DNA from: Ananas comosus
Lineage: Eukaryota; Streptophyta; Magnoliopsida; Poales; Bromeliaceae
Length of the DNA stretch: 64,000 nt
Assembly: GCF_001540865.1 (NCBI RefSeq)
Contig: NC_033627.1
Location: 444,432 to 508,431, forward strand
Direction of reading: 5' to 3'
Made by a program: the position numbers and the translations under genes. Below, in pieces: positions 24,401 through 37,700 of this stretch. The notes under the pieces were generated by a model. That model did not search any database and was not told the DNA's origin. It worked only from the letters and a program-made list of their open reading frames with translations. Numbering within the stretch: position 1 is the first letter of the stretch; every line of letters begins with the position of its first letter.

Positions 24401-25444
24401 AAGAATGAAACTTCTGATGAAACTGCTATGAGAATTCTCGGCTTTTCTGTTGGTGATAACATTCAGAAAAGTGCATTTTGTTCATCTAAATCCTCAAATG
24501 ACTCTAACAACAGAAACAGGGAAAAAGATTATATACATGATGCTTGCTTCAATAAGCCACTGGCTGAAAGAGCTTTGGAAAAGAGCAGCATGACCCTCAG
24601 GATTTACATCGATCTGAATGATGAGTTACCATCAATGGACGATCCGAGTTCATCAGAGTTTTTGCCAGAAACCCAGAAAGCTGAAGGTAATGTCAATTTT
24701 CATCAGGAGTCTGTTGCATCGAGCAAACCAGACGGTTCACTGAAAAAAGTAAACTCTGATGATTCATTCGCCATATCAGCGGCGAAGAATCTTATTGCTA
24801 TCTCAAAGGACATAGCATGTTTGCCATCTTTAGCTTCTCATTGTGACACCCTACAATGGTTTGCCGAGGTTGCTATATCAAGTAAAGAGAATTCGGGGAT
24901 TCCATCCGTAGAAGATGACGATGAATTAGATTTATTTGAAACCATGACCTTGGAGCTTGAAGAAACTAAGATCGAGGACTACTTAAACCAGCCAAAAGCA
25001 CCTGAATGTGAAAAAGGGGAGGAGACAGGTGCGGCTTCGCTCCTCTTTACAAGGACTAGGAGGGGCCGTGCGAGAAGGCGGCGGCAGCGAAGAGATTTTC
25101 AAAAGGATATTTTGCCGGGCCTTGTATCATTGGCCCGGAACGAAGTAACGGAGGATCTTCAAATGATCGGTGGGCTGATGAAAGCCTCGGGCCAATCATG
25201 GCAGTCAAGCTTAACAAGACGGGCCAGTCGAAATGGGCTGCAGGCAAAGGGAAGGAAGCAGTCTCGAAGCGTGGCTGTCGCTGAAGAAGAAGAAGACATT
25301 CAGATAAGCACTTCTGCGGTGTGGCCAAATTGTGCTGAGTTGGGCACTCAAGGGGCCAGTATTGTCGGGTGGGGAAGGACGACGAGGCGATGCCGTAGGC
25401 CGAGGTGTCCTCCGAGTAATTTGCCTACTGTTCCTCTAACTTGA
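21477..25444 (+). CDS. DUF863 family protein, 903 aa, function unknown
   Basis: Three coding exons, 21477-21695, 22170-22935 and 23718-25444, join in phase into 903 residues. The N-terminus has the plant DUF863 signature: MGTKVEGKSFMPGYF, then YDKEMLKRTMLEHEAIFRKQ and, across the first intron, VYELHRLYRIQKDLMEEFQR. The middle is Ser/Asn-rich and low in predicted structure. The C-terminus, from about residue 773, has a basic patch (RRGRARRRRQRRDFQ) followed by KDILPGLVSLARNEVTEDLQ and GGLMKASGQSW, the second conserved DUF863 block. No enzyme motif or membrane segment is seen. The basic patch could be a nuclear signal (inference). The ATG follows an acceptor by two bases, so the upstream exon is non-coding. 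The intron at 21696-22169 holds sequence that may be an old MITE. Confidence 0.9.
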
Positions 25445-26741
25445 AGTTTACTTCTCTTTTTTTTTTGCCAAAAAATATTTGCTATACTTATGATGATGCA
25501 AAAGAGGGAATTGGCAGTAACAAAGTACAAATGGAGTATACAAATTGAGGACTCTGAGGTAAATATACTCATGAATGTACATGTTCTAATTTGGATATTC
25601 GACTATTTGTATTGAGTTGAAACAGCTTGTACATTTTTGAAATAAATACTGATATTGGACTAGTATTCGAACCCATGGAAGTGATGGGGTTTTTGGAGCA
25701 AACTAGGAGCTCATAAAGAAGATAAACTCTGTAATCAGCATCGTAATGCGGCTTAAGCCCAAGTTTTAATCCTCCTTTCCTTAATATTTTGCGATGTAGA
25801 ACTATTTAAGGGTGGAGTCCCCGATGCTCATTTTAGCTTACTTTGTTTTGATTTATGTGCTTGAGCTTATTTTGGATCGGATTCAGGTCAGGTCAAATGG
25901 ATATTCAAAGCTTTCAACCTAGGGAACTGTACATTTATAATTTAGTCGAAATTAGGATAATTTTCATCCCTCCGTTTTGCTGGTAAATTTAGGTAAGTTT
26001 AACAGGATAGGATTTTAGATTTCGAGTTCCTATTTCTCATGTTGGAGAATTGAATGTACCCACTCCTGTTAAGATAACTTTGTAAATTTGTTCCATTTTT
26101 CACTTTTGATTACATCAAATGAATAGAAATTGCCTTGCTATAAATTCAGCACATGGTTATGCTGGTGAGACCAGGGCCCAGCGAAAGTAGAGTTTTGATT
26201 TGAGCACTTAAGGAGGGCACCGCTTGAGTAGATCTGTATTTCTTTTCCATTTATGTGCCCATTAATTTTCCACTACAGCAAAAGTGAAAGTTTTAAATAG
26301 AAGTTATGCACTGAATTAGAAAGAAAAAGAAATTTTATCGTTAAAAGTGAACCTGCTTCTTCCTAAAGAAAAGTCTACAGAAACTAAAGTACAAAGATTC
26401 AAAAAGGTCGATTTCCGATGAACAAGCAATCACATTACAAACTTCCTCTATTCAGCTGTGCTTGTAGCAGATTATATACATAAAACCAACCAAAAAACTA
26501 GTCTCTTGCACTTCGCTTTGCTTTAACTCGAAAGTCTTTTCACTTCCTGATTCCTGAGCTGATATTAATCATAACAGATGATTTCCTCAAAACCTGTAAA
26601 ACAAAATTTCTAAACAAATAATCAATAAATGCCTTACGAATTGAAGAAAGACACAGTCGACATATCAGCATACTTACGTGCAATGATGCTCAATCGCAGT
26701 CGCATAGTTTCTACTGGCTACACAGAAACCAAAAACATTTC
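25445..26741. other. Convergent spacer between DUF863 and ClpF genes
   Basis: 1.3 kb with no gene. The 3'UTRs of both flanking genes should lie here. AATAAATA near 25640 could serve the plus-strand gene's polyadenylation. No repeat recognised. Confidence 0.4.
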
Positions 26742-29482
26742 TTAATTTTTTTCATTTCCGTCCTCATCATTTTGCTCGAACGGAGCTTCGTATCGTGGCC
26801 TGTTGTATTTCTCACGAAGTTGCTTGATAGGGATGAAATCTCCTGCTGTATCCATTCCGTAAAACAGGAACGAAACATACGGGTGATCAAATCTGTCCTG
26901 CGCTTAACAAATTAATCTGGATTAGAATCAAAGTTTGTCAGAACACCATTTGATCTTGAAATGTTTTTTCTGTAACTTTTTAAGCTCACCATCTCTCGTT
27001 CTTCACTTGCTAAAAGACTTTCCTCGGGAACTGAGAGATAATCACAAGATATTAATGATAATACAGAAGGAAAATCCAGTACCTTGATGTATGGAGGTAA
27101 AAGCTTTCTAATAATCACTGTAGAGAAATGAATTTGTTTCTTCCGAGCGCGTTAAGTTTTGTTTGCGAATCATCCATTTACTTCGTTTTTATAGAAGAAC
27201 CAGATACCTTTGAAGAAAATCATCCAGAAGTAATTTACCTAAGAAATAAAGAATTTACCATATGCTACAAGGAGGTTTGGGTCTGCATGAACATCAACCA
27301 AAACCTGAAAAGTAGTTTATAGGAGTTCAAACATTTAATATCATTATAAAAGGATCTTAGGGGGAAAAACATATATCACTTAAAATGAATTTTCTACATA
27401 TGTAAGCATATGTATTAAGAAGATACAAGACCAGACCAACATTACTTTGATAGCATCACAGGCCGCCTAACAATTATGTCGAAGTTTCAACTAGTCTTTC
27501 GCGAAATCCTAAATTCTTCTCAAGAAAATCAAGCCATTCTACATTCCCAATTTTCTCATCAGAAGGTCCTAAAAGAAATCATGAACAATCTTGCAGCCTC
27601 TAGAAAATATTATATGCTTGATTGTTTAAGAGATGAGCTTTATGTATCACCCTTACATATACAAATACCAAGCTGATAGATGTAGCCAGTTGCGCCGATA
27701 TAAGCAAGGGCGGTGGTCAGGGGAAGGGGGAACATGTTATACAATTATTTCATGCCATTTATCTAAATTACGTAATTTGCATTGTCGATTCACAAGTATG
27801 CGTGCCAGAACATAACTACAAAAACGAATGAAAAGCAATGATTTCTGCAGATTATAAGGTAATGGAGGTGATGGATATGCTGCTTGTTAGCAATAAAATG
27901 TTACCTGATAAAAAGGCTGATTAGGTCCTTGAAGTAACCTACCAACTTTAGCTAACTCCATCCATGAACTAGATTCACAGCACACAGGATCCATGCCACA
28001 AATTACACCTTGATATCCTGTAACGGAAATCCATTTAAAATAGTAGTCAACAGAGTTCAATAATAAATCATGAGACCAAGTGTTAAAATTTGACAACTGC
28101 AATAGTCCATTCTACATATGGCACTTCAAACCAGTTAATACCAACATTTGCTAAATATTTTCTAACTTGATTCAAGTATCTGAAAGCTAGAAAACTCTCA
28201 CATAAAACAGCAAAGTGTTGCAAGAGAGTTTCAAACTAGAATGGCATCATACACTCACCAAACACCTTATGATGTACTTTTTGCCCCAGTCGAAATGCAT
28301 ACTGTACATTTTCATATGCAAGAGCTTTTGCTGATGCAACCAAAGAGTCGGCCTACAGCAGCATACCCCAGAAGTTACCAAATATAAGAACTCTAAAACC
28401 GAAAATGATTTAAGTAGTGGGCAAAACAAGAGATTTGGCTATAAAGGTCGAACAGCATGATGAAAGCTAGAAAGTAACATCTAACAACATATAAGTAGGA
28501 AATTTTGCTATACTTCGAGTTTATAGATTTCATCACGCAGATCGGCAGCAAGAGTGTAATTTTCATTCTCAATAGCTTTCTGCATGTCTGCACTGCAATA
28601 GCAGAGGCAAATAAAATCAAACTAGGAATGTATTGGGTATTCAATTATCACACTTTTGGTATACTGTACTCACCGTAGACGTAAAATGTTAATTGCTTTA
28701 TCCTGGGCCTCGCTCTTTGATGAACCTCTCTTAGATTCCTGTTGCTTAATTATCTCCGTTTCAACCTTGCAAAGAACAAATAATAATGACAATTGGACTT
28801 CAGAATTGATGCTTCACTTCTGTTTCTTTTAACCTGTTGACAACTTAGTACCTCAGCAAGTTTGTCTCTTAACTGCTTTGCTGCTTCATACTGTTCCAAA
28901 TTCAGAGCATACTGGTATAACCACAACAACAACAACCACCACCGAGGAAAAGGGGTTAAATTTGGTAGAACAGGACATTAGGAACCTAAGATCACATGTT
29001 GATAAGTGCCAAAAGCAACACATTTTAGTAAGCGTATAAGGCGTATTGCTTGTAACTTCACCCGGCTAAAGTTAAACGAAGAATAGAGAGCTATATGAGA
29101 CAACTTCAGGAAATGAAATTGACACAGTAGCAACTAATAAGAACACACGAAGCACCTGTATTCGAGTCTCCAAGTCCAACTGAAAAAAGAATATTAGAAT
29201 GTCCTCATTAGCAGCCTCGCTGCGCTCTATACTTGCATCCATGTCCTTGTCATCTCCCCCAAATAGCCATTTAGCTTTTACTGCCGAGGCCATTCGCCTT
29301 TCTCTATTTCCGTTTCTCAAGTACACATTCGGCATGCAGCGGTGCCAAAATAACGGTCCGTCAATTCCAGAACTCGCATGGATCTTATTGAAAAACCTCA
29401 AATCATTTCTCAACATAGGAGTCACTCCACAAGCTCCTCCATTGGCAGAGGCTACTAAACTGTTTGCGGTAACGACCCGCAT
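26742..29482 (-). CDS. ClpF-like Clp protease adaptor: UVR motif plus YccV-like domain, 335 aa
   Basis: Nine exons (minus): 29156-29482, 28852-28911, 28674-28765, 28514-28592, 28259-28352, 27905-28017, 27259-27304, 26990-27030, 26742-26897. All borders are GT/AG and the frame stays open for 335 residues, against about 330 for Arabidopsis ClpF. Order: a likely chloroplast transit region (first 65-75 residues), a conserved helix SEAANEDILIFFFQLDLETR, a UVR motif at about 111-131 (ALNLEQYEAAKQLRDKLAEV), a second UVR-like helix (NENYTLAADLRDEIYKLEAD), and a YccV/HspQ-like domain from about 197 (FRLGQKVHHKVFGYQGVICG, CCESSSWM, NQPFYQVLVDVH, DHPYVSFLFYG). In Arabidopsis ClpF acts with ClpS1 to deliver substrates such as glutamyl-tRNA reductase to the stromal ClpC-ClpPR protease. 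Divergent from eIF5A with about 1.2 kb between start codons. Confidence 0.93.
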
Positions 29483-30445
29483 AATTTGGCACAGCTTAAT
29501 TTCTTTGCCGTAACGTGCCGTAGAATGTAATCCACTGATAAATCAACAGTATCAGCGCGGATTTCACAATCATGCAAATTGCTCCAGCAATGAGTTCTTC
29601 AGGATTATAGCAGATCCATTTAACTTCTAGCCATTGAATACAAGACAATGCGAGTTTAATTAAATCAAAGATAGGAAATTTACATACAAACTAGAGAAAG
29701 AATACCGAGTAGATAAATTTAGATTGAATTCGAAGAACACTAGGCCAATAACTCCGGATAGTGAGTATGTTTGTGAATAATTTGATATATAAACAAGCTC
29801 TTTTGAGAAAATTTTCCTTCTTCTTTTAAGGAGATTAGGAAGAGATTTTAGAAGCAGTTAAGTTCGCACTTCAAATAGTTTTTATCTTTTTAATTTTTTG
29901 TTTTCTTCCCAAATAAGTGGGTAAAACAAAATCTGTACCATTAATTAAAAAAGTTCCTTCAATTAGTGCCAGTAATCAATAAGTTAGATAGGAAATACTC
30001 GCTCTTCACAGGATTCTTCCGAAAGTTTTTTTTTTTTTTTTAAATTGTTCTTTTCTTCTGTTGAGAAACTCTTCCAGAAAAAAGAAAAAAAAAATACTAA
30101 GCTAAAGTTTAATACTTGTCACGTTATTTTTTTTAAAAAAAAATTTCCAAGTAAACTAACAATAATGCAAAGCAGGGAATATAATTCCACACCTCCGAAC
30201 TTGCGGAAGAAGCAGCCCTAAAGGGAGGAACGCACCGAGGAGCTCTTCACCACCAACAAATGTTTCTCCTTAACCTACAACTAGTTATCTTACTAAAATG
30301 GGCCTATATTAAGGCCCAGGAAATACGTGGTCTTATTATTTGGTCCGGGTTCGGGTTATGTATGGTTCGATTTTGACCCGACTCCGATTCAACTGTAGAT
30401 CGGGTTTGTGTCAGCTTGAATGGCCGAGCCCTTATCCTCGGGCAC

Positions 30446-30457
30446 TGTATATATACA
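30446..30457 (+). promoter_or_regulatory. TATA box of the eIF5A gene
   Basis: TGTATATATACA, followed about 30 bases later by AGAAGCCCTAGACGGC, a plausible transcript start. Confidence 0.6.
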
Positions 30458-30577
30458 GCACGTTTTAGAAGCCCTAGACGGCGGTGAGATTCAGCATCTT
30501 CGACCTCCACCTCGCGCTCCGAGCGGCGATTCCCGAGTCTCCGCCCTTCTCTTCCTCGTCCTCCTCCGCAGCCCTAG

Positions 30578-30687
30578 GTAAACCCTAGAACTTTCGCTCC
30601 TCTCCTCCATCTATTTCCCCTCTCTGATCTCTTCGAATTGTTGAGGATTTCGATCTCCATTTCTCTCTATCTCGGTCTTCAATTCAG
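30578..30687 (+). other. Probable 5'UTR intron of eIF5A with a telo-box motif at its 5' end
   Basis: CCCTAG|GTAAACCC marks a donor at 30578, and AATTCAG ending at 30687 marks an acceptor five bases before the ATG. The AAACCCTAG motif at about 30580-30588 matches the plant telo-box common in genes of the translation apparatus. Confidence 0.5.
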
Positions 30688-30692
30688 CGATC

Positions 30693-33616
30693 ATGTCGGA
30701 CGAGGAGCACCATTTTGAGTCGAAGGCCGATGCAGGAGCGTCGAAGACGTATCCGCAACAAGCTGGGACGATCCGTAAGAACGGGTACATTGTGATCAAG
30801 GCGAGGCCCTGTAAGGTTCGGTTTCCGATCGATCTATCTCTTCTTTCCATTTGCTTTGATCTATCTCTTGTTTCCACTTGCTTTGATCTATCTCTTGTTT
30901 CCACTTGCTTTGATTTCGTCCAGATCATCCTCTTCATGGATTGGAGAACCCCATCCTTTTCTTGCTCTTTATGTGTTTAGAGTGCTTGTTTGCTGATCCC
31001 CCCCCCTTTTTTTTTCTCTATGCTTCTTATCTGATTAAATGTGTCCTGGATTATTGCTTTAAACTGATATTTGATCTTTTCTGAGAAAAAGTGTTGACGA
31101 TCGATCGAGTTTATCATGTATACTATGTGTTCGGAAGCATTTTTTATAGGGTTTCGATTTGTTTTATTAAATATTGCCTTATACTTCTTGCATCTTTTTT
31201 GGGTGAAAGTAATGGGAATGTTAGATCCATTTACCCTGGTCTATTATTTGTATAGGGTTTTTGATGTGTCAGGGGTTTTCTCTTTGTATCTAGATGACTT
31301 GTTTACTTCTGTTCTGTAATGATGATCAAGCTTTTGGTTGGAGGGATAGAAAAATAGGTTGGCTGCTACATTTACAGGTTTACCATTCATGAATGGCTGT
31401 TTATACTTCATAGACTTGATATTAGACTAGCTCTTTTTTCTGAAATTAATGCCTGACTAGTTCATTTTTGTTGCCTTCAATTTATGTATTATAATTGTTG
31501 CTCTTTATGAGTTGTGAGATTTTTATTATTTTTGTCCTAATTTGTTTTTCTCATGTACCATTGAAGAATTTCTATGTTTTTTATTATCTGTTGATATTCT
31601 GTAGAAAGTTTTCTGAAGATATGGTGAACAGTATGACCATTTTCATTTAACACAATAAGAAAGTGGTTTCGTTTGCATTGATGATTGTTGACAAATGATA
31701 AACAGAATGACAAAATCAGCATAGCAACAGAGCAGGATTTTAGATTCTTTTGATGCTAAAAATCTAGAAAGTCAAGAAGAATGCTTCTGATGCTGGAGTT
31801 TTCGTTTGTGAAGCCTGTATTTATATAGTAGGTTCATTTATACTGATCTATGCCACCAAAATTTAGCATATCTTGCCTGCTGATAGACGAATCTAGTCTG
31901 AGATGGCAAAAGCCTTTTATTCTCTTTGGGAGAAATGTTTTGTTGTTTGCTTCTTATTTTGACTCTTATGATGTTGCTATTCTAGGTTGTGGAAGTCTCA
32001 ACTTCAAAGACTGGGAAACATGGGCATGCGAAATGCCACTTTGTTGGCATTGATATTTTCACTGCAAAAAAGCTTGAAGATATTGTGCCTTCATCTCACA
32101 ACTGTGATGTAAGTTGGGACTAATTGATAGTGAAATGTGTTGACAGAATCCCTTTCATTTATTCATCATATAATGGCCTCTGTATTTTTGCAGGTTCCTC
32201 ATGTTACTCGTACTGATTACCAGTTGATTGACATTTCAGAAGATGGTTTTGTATGTCAAGAACTTCCAGTTATTCTTCTTCCTGATTGTTAATTAGTCGG
32301 TGGTTTGAATGTTAGCTTTCTGTTGCAGGTGAGTCTTTTGACTGAAAATGGCAACACCAAGGATGATCTGAGGCTCCCTACTGATGATTCTCTTCTCACT
32401 CAGGTCAGTTGTTTAGATTGTGTCTTTGTCCTTGACTTTGTTGTCATCCTCCGATAGCTTGCGAAATAACAGGTCAAAGTTATTAGAAATTTTGGCTATC
32501 TGGAGAGTGCTAGATCAATCCATATGGGTCGATGAATAGTGAGTCAATAATGGGATTTTTTTCGATAAACAGGAAGCTTAAGATTAAGATGATTGTCATT
32601 GCAAAATTTGTGAAGTAGAGAAGCTTGAGAATATGTCTGTATGTTTTATTTTTTTAAAAAAGAACCTTGTTATCTCAGAGAGTCAATCTCAGATTCCTCA
32701 ATATGAGAGAGAAGCAATACTTTCACCTTAAAAAAAAAATCAAATATGAAATTAAATTAATTGCATATAAGAATGGCTATGAGTAGTCGGGGGTCAAAAG
32801 ATAGTCAAGAAGCATTTAGGTGGACCGAAGCTTGTGAGGAACGTAGGAAATTGCATGAATAATTGTTACAAAAAGAAGCAATACTTTCACCTTAAAAAAA
32901 AACCAAATATGAAATTAAATTAATTGCATATAAGAATGGCTATGAGTAGTCGGGGGTCAAAAGATAGTCAAGAAGCATTTAGGTGGACCGAAGCTTGTGA
33001 GGAACGTAGGAAATTGCATGAATAATTGTTACAAAAAGATTTGTTCTCAGAGAAAAAGAAATGCAAACAAAGCTTTTCAATGTTGGACTATGTACTCATG
33101 AAGTGATGATATTGTGGATTATGGCTATGTGGAAGTTTGTTGTTACACAGGTTATAGGAATTGTACAATCAACAAAGATTCCATAAGTTCATTACTTTTG
33201 GAGATTTACACCCGACCTTCTAGATATTGCTATGTAATAAAGGGGCTGTTGTGAGTACACATACGTGCGCGAGTAATCCTCTTTTAACCATTTGCTTTTT
33301 AGTGTTGTCTTTTTGTTTGTTTCATTTCACCTTAGCTTGCTGGAATCCAAAATATTGAATCCTGATTCATGTTACTATTGCTGCTGCCTCAAAACTTTAG
33401 GACTATGGGACTAGTAGATTTAAGGCAAAATCAATTCTTTTGCTGGTAATGCCTGGGTTGGTTTTGCAGCAGACTAATAAAAGGATTTTCTTGGATGTGG
33501 CAATCTTAATGCAGATAAAGGAAGGATTTGCAGAGGGGAAGGATCTGGTGGTGAGTGTGATGTCTGCCATGGGTGAAGAGCAGATCTGTGCGCTCAAGGA
33601 TATCGGCCCCAGGTAA
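30693..33616 (+). CDS. Eukaryotic translation initiation factor 5A, 159 aa
   Basis: Five exons, 30693-30815, 31986-32108, 32194-32250, 32329-32403 and 33515-33616, join in phase into 159 residues, the normal plant length. The factor binds the ribosome and helps peptide-bond formation at difficult motifs, and also supports termination. The hypusine loop [15 protein letters not shown] is intact; the modified lysine is K52 counting the initiator Met. The N-terminus [11 protein letters not shown] and the C-terminus [15 protein letters not shown] match plant eIF5A closely. The first intron is long (1.17 kb). The last intron (1.1 kb) holds a 163-bp tandem duplication. The gene is convergent with IPK, with 1.1 kb between stop codons. 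Codon use and structure are ordinary and nothing suggests a retrocopy. Confidence 0.97.
32711..33039. repeat. 163-bp tandem duplication in eIF5A intron 4
   Basis: Two nearly identical units begin GAAGCAATACTTTCACC, at 32711 and 32875, and end AATTGTTACAAAAAGA. They differ by one A in a poly-A run and one adjacent base, so the duplication is recent. Confidence 0.9.
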
Positions 33617-34730
33617 GGTGCGTACCTCTTCATCTTATCAGGCATCTCTGGGCTAGTGGTCCCCTCATCATTGGGGTTTGGTAAATTAGATTATGTTATA
33701 CAATACATTGGCGGTTTGACTCCAACAACTATCTTTCTTTACTTGGAATATGGTGTATGGTTTTTGTCAGGGAGCTAACGGGCAACGTCTGTGCCTCGTT
33801 ACTTCTCACCATTAGATGTCTGTGAACCTGTCTCTAGTTTTCCCCTGTTGCGACTGTCCGCACTTTCGATTGGCTTAGATGGTTTTTTATATTTTTGCTT
33901 ACCCAATTATCCCAAACGAGAATGGCCGTGCTTTTTGAATGTTTCTTTATTTTTTAGCTGAGAAAAAATAAATTGCTAAGTTAACCGGTGATTCTTTTTT
34001 TTATTATTATTGTCTTTTTACCATGCTAACTTTTCTTTGGAACGTTTTCCTTTGTCTTGCAAAAATTATTAGTGTAGGCCTGGCCGATGATATTAGGTCC
34101 TCTGATGACCTTAAATCATTATTATTTAGCAAATTATTTTTTTTAATAAAAAAGTGGAAGACATTTCTTCTTAACATATCAGATGGTATAGCAAGGTGAC
34201 CAGGTTGTAGTTTCGTTTTTATAATTGAGCAGCAGCAGCAGCAGCAGCAGCTACCCTCTTAAGAGGGTTACTTCGAATGTTGTTTTAATAAGCTGTGTGT
34301 GTTACAAAATTGACTACATCAAGAGACTTGAAAGCCAGTTGTTATCAACAACTAAAATTGGTACGCTAATAACATTTTATTATATGGCCGGCTGGAATAT
34401 GTTTGGCTGTTCAATAGCTAGCTGATTCCTTTTTGGAATTGAAGGCGCATCAACAGACTTTACAGTCGTCTCCTATATCGGAAGACTAGTCAGTCTGTTG
34501 CTGATTTTGACTGGTGTTGCTTCCATTTGGATTTCAATGGCGTGCCATACAGGTACATAATGATGTGTTAAACGGTTAAATAAGCTCTAATCTCATAGTA
34601 ATTTTTGTTTGGTCCTGGCTTGCTCGTGGTGGCATGAAGAAATCTAGAAAGAAATCATAGGTGGACCCCAATCCTCTTTGGTGCCCACTCTAAGTTAAGC
34701 ACAAAGTTAAATGTTCTGAGCACAAATCAT
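33617..34730. other. Convergent spacer between eIF5A and IPK
   Basis: 1.1 kb without a gene. Holds the 3'UTRs, an (AGC)n run at about 34230-34250 and directly after it a 16-bp perfect palindrome (ACCCTCTTAAGAGGGT). Confidence 0.5.
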
Positions 34731-37700
34731 TCATGCGGATAGGGGGGCGTGCTTGGAAGAACGTATTACAGTTCCCAGCCAATCCTCAGTATCGTTATCC
34801 ACCTGCCCCTTCAAAGCTATCAGGGAGTGCTCCGTGCCAGCCTGCATCACCACGGAATCTCCAAGGTTTTTATGCATCTAAGACAACACTTTGATTTTTA
34901 AAAAGAATAGTGTTATTATCAGGTCAGTACCTTCGTAATATAGACATCAATTCCAAGCCTCGCAATCACTGCAGCTTCGGATATTTTGGTCTCCATTCCT
35001 CCAGTTGTGTCATGGGCCGCCACGGTGATCTCAACTGCATGAGCCGAGCAAATTTCATATAGCACAAACTGTTTTAAGTTTTGCAAACGCCTAGCGTTGA
35101 GGGGTTATGAAGAGACAACCGGCTTGAACTAAAGTGCTAACTCAGATTAAAAACGTGATGTACGGTTTGTCAGCTTCAAGCAGATTTTAGAATTGGTAAA
35201 AATTAAAACAAAAAAGAAAAAGCTCCAAGTATCAATCTACTGGTTCAAAGGCATTTTAGAGAGCACTAGAAATACAATGATATTAATTGACTTGCTAAAA
35301 CAAGATTTCCAGTAAGGTCAGTAAAAGCAATGAACATACCTTCCTTTTTAAGTTGTTCTAATGTAGGTTTGAGGACAGACCAACTCCCATCTTCATCTAC
35401 CACTGTTGATCAGTACACAAGTATTTTTATATAACAAAGAAGATCATATATTTAATTAGCAGCAAAGGGAGACAACCTCAAGACAGTTAATGCTTTAGGA
35501 TATGCTGTTTTGTAAACAAGTGCTCACCTATCTCTCTGAGAAGTATGGCATTCGGGTCGGATGGTGGGCGGTCATACACTCCAAGGACATCCGTCTTCAT
35601 TGTGTGGCAGCAACAAAAGAGAGAGCCCAAAATTTTTTAAAAAAAGGATAAAAAGAGACAAGCAGCTAATCGAAAGGCCCTAAAGTAAACCAATGAGCAT
35701 GCATAAGCGTGGTTAGTTAAGAGGCAAATATGACTGCACCAATCTAAACTTTTAGATTGTTATTACCAGAAAAACAACGTATTTGGGCATTAATAGCTGT
35801 GCAAGATGACGTATAATCACATCCCCGCTCAATATGGTACATCCCTGCTAAGTTAGTCCTACAATCAGTACCAGACCAAAAATCCATAAACAAACTTGTT
35901 ATTTATTTCCTTCCCACCACCAATAATTTTTAAACAGTACTTTCTTGGAAAAAAAAAAAAAAAAACTGGAAATACCTACCTGCAAGTGGTCCAATACAGC
36001 ATCTCCATGCAGAACCTACAACAAAATGATTTTTTGTAACATGCCATTACCACATCAATATAAATTGATGTCGGCTAGTCACGAAAATGCAAATAAAAGA
36101 AGTCGCATGCATGTTGCTAACCTCTAAACAAGAAGCTAGAATTTTATCACTTGAAACCCAACTACAAAGTAGAATGTTCACAACAATAGCACCTTAATAA
36201 TTATACATGAAATTTTAACAAATGTTTAGTAATGTTCTGTATATTTTCAAGAACTGTCCTGCAAATGTTGGAAATATTGTATCTTAAATGACAAAGTGCT
36301 CGAGCAAAGAGCAAGGCATGTTATACTGCATAATTTTGTAACATAGAAAATAGCAAACAGAAAGCAGTCAACAATAAAAAGGCAATTCTTTTAATTGACA
36401 GTACAAGCAGCGAGAAAAGCTGGTGAACATTAGATTTTTTTTTTTTTGTGTATCCAGCTTATTGCATTGTCAACTAGATACTCTCAAATTTATCATGTGG
36501 TCTTCCAGTTAACAAGGATTTAATCCAACTCATCAGTTGAATAGACGAAGCTTCTGACAAAAGTATCAAACAGTCTCTTTACTTAAGTGTTTGGGGTATT
36601 CCATTGTCATGCATGTATCGACATGCTTAGAAGAGATTCATGTTTCCCTAGTAGTCTCCAAGTTATAGCCTGCTTGAGATTTAAGGTCGGAGAGTAGCGT
36701 CCGCCACACTATTGTTGCTGAATAGAAGAAATTCTTATACAAGTAATTGTGCTATGTTAAAGTTGATAACAAAAAATCCACATTATGATAACTAAGATGA
36801 TGATTGCATTTGTTAATAAACAAAATAGAAAATATTCATGTAGCAATAGCCACTTCTCATAACTTACAGGTACAAAACCAGCAGAGAGCGAATGGATAAT
36901 TTGAGCAGCATCAGCTGAAGCAACCTGCAATATAGTATACACATGATTCAATGAGATTAATCCCCCTGGGGGAAAAAACATAAAATTGAACCATCCAAAA
37001 GAAAATGGCAGGTATTACAGTTGCTTCTGACATTTCTTTTCTGCGTAGACCATCCACAAGCAAATGGCGACATTCCAACAGATGGTATTCCTTCTGCAAG
37101 ATAGTAGAAGAGATCCGTTAACTATCTCTGCTTCACTAGTAATCCAAACATCTGGTACACTGAACATAACTGTATTATTAATGAAGTTATTAGCCTCTGC
37201 ATTACTAAAATCCAACTGGAGAATTCCTGTTGCGGGGCAGAAAGACAAACAAAGTAATGGTGTTTTGAATTTTTGAAGGAAGAAGCGCAAAAGAAAGAAA
37301 ATGACAAGTCTCTTGCCAGAATTTTCCACAAAAGGAAGGAAATATAAGACAAGTGTTTTCACTTTGATGAGTTGGATTGGATCTTTATCAAACTCGAGTC
37401 TGACAATTTATAGGATTTCAATTTCACTTGGAGTTAATTCACCTTGTAGCACAGAGCACGGATATCAAGATAATTTGTTCTGACATTCAAACATGCCGTC
37501 AATGATTTTAAATTCACGGTAAGGATAACAAGAAGATGCATACCTCGTGCTAGTGCTCTCACAATTTCAAGGTTGAGCGATGTCACCTAAGTAATGAAAA
37601 ACAGTCACAGATTAAACAAGGAGCATGCAATAAAGAGCAAAAGTTATGTTACACAAGTTTAACTGTAAAAGCCTTGAAATTATGTAAAAAAAAAACCCTT

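Larger units (their letters stand above)
29483..30692. other. Divergent promoter region between ClpF and eIF5A
   Basis: 1.2 kb shared upstream region. The half near eIF5A has a TATA box and GC-rich leader. The half near ClpF is AT-rich with poly-T/poly-A runs (30020-30150). No separate gene seen. Confidence 0.5.

Noticed and set aside
24126..24401. Antisense frame inside the DUF863 last exon
   Set aside because: A shadow of the sense coding sequence; no conserved motif.
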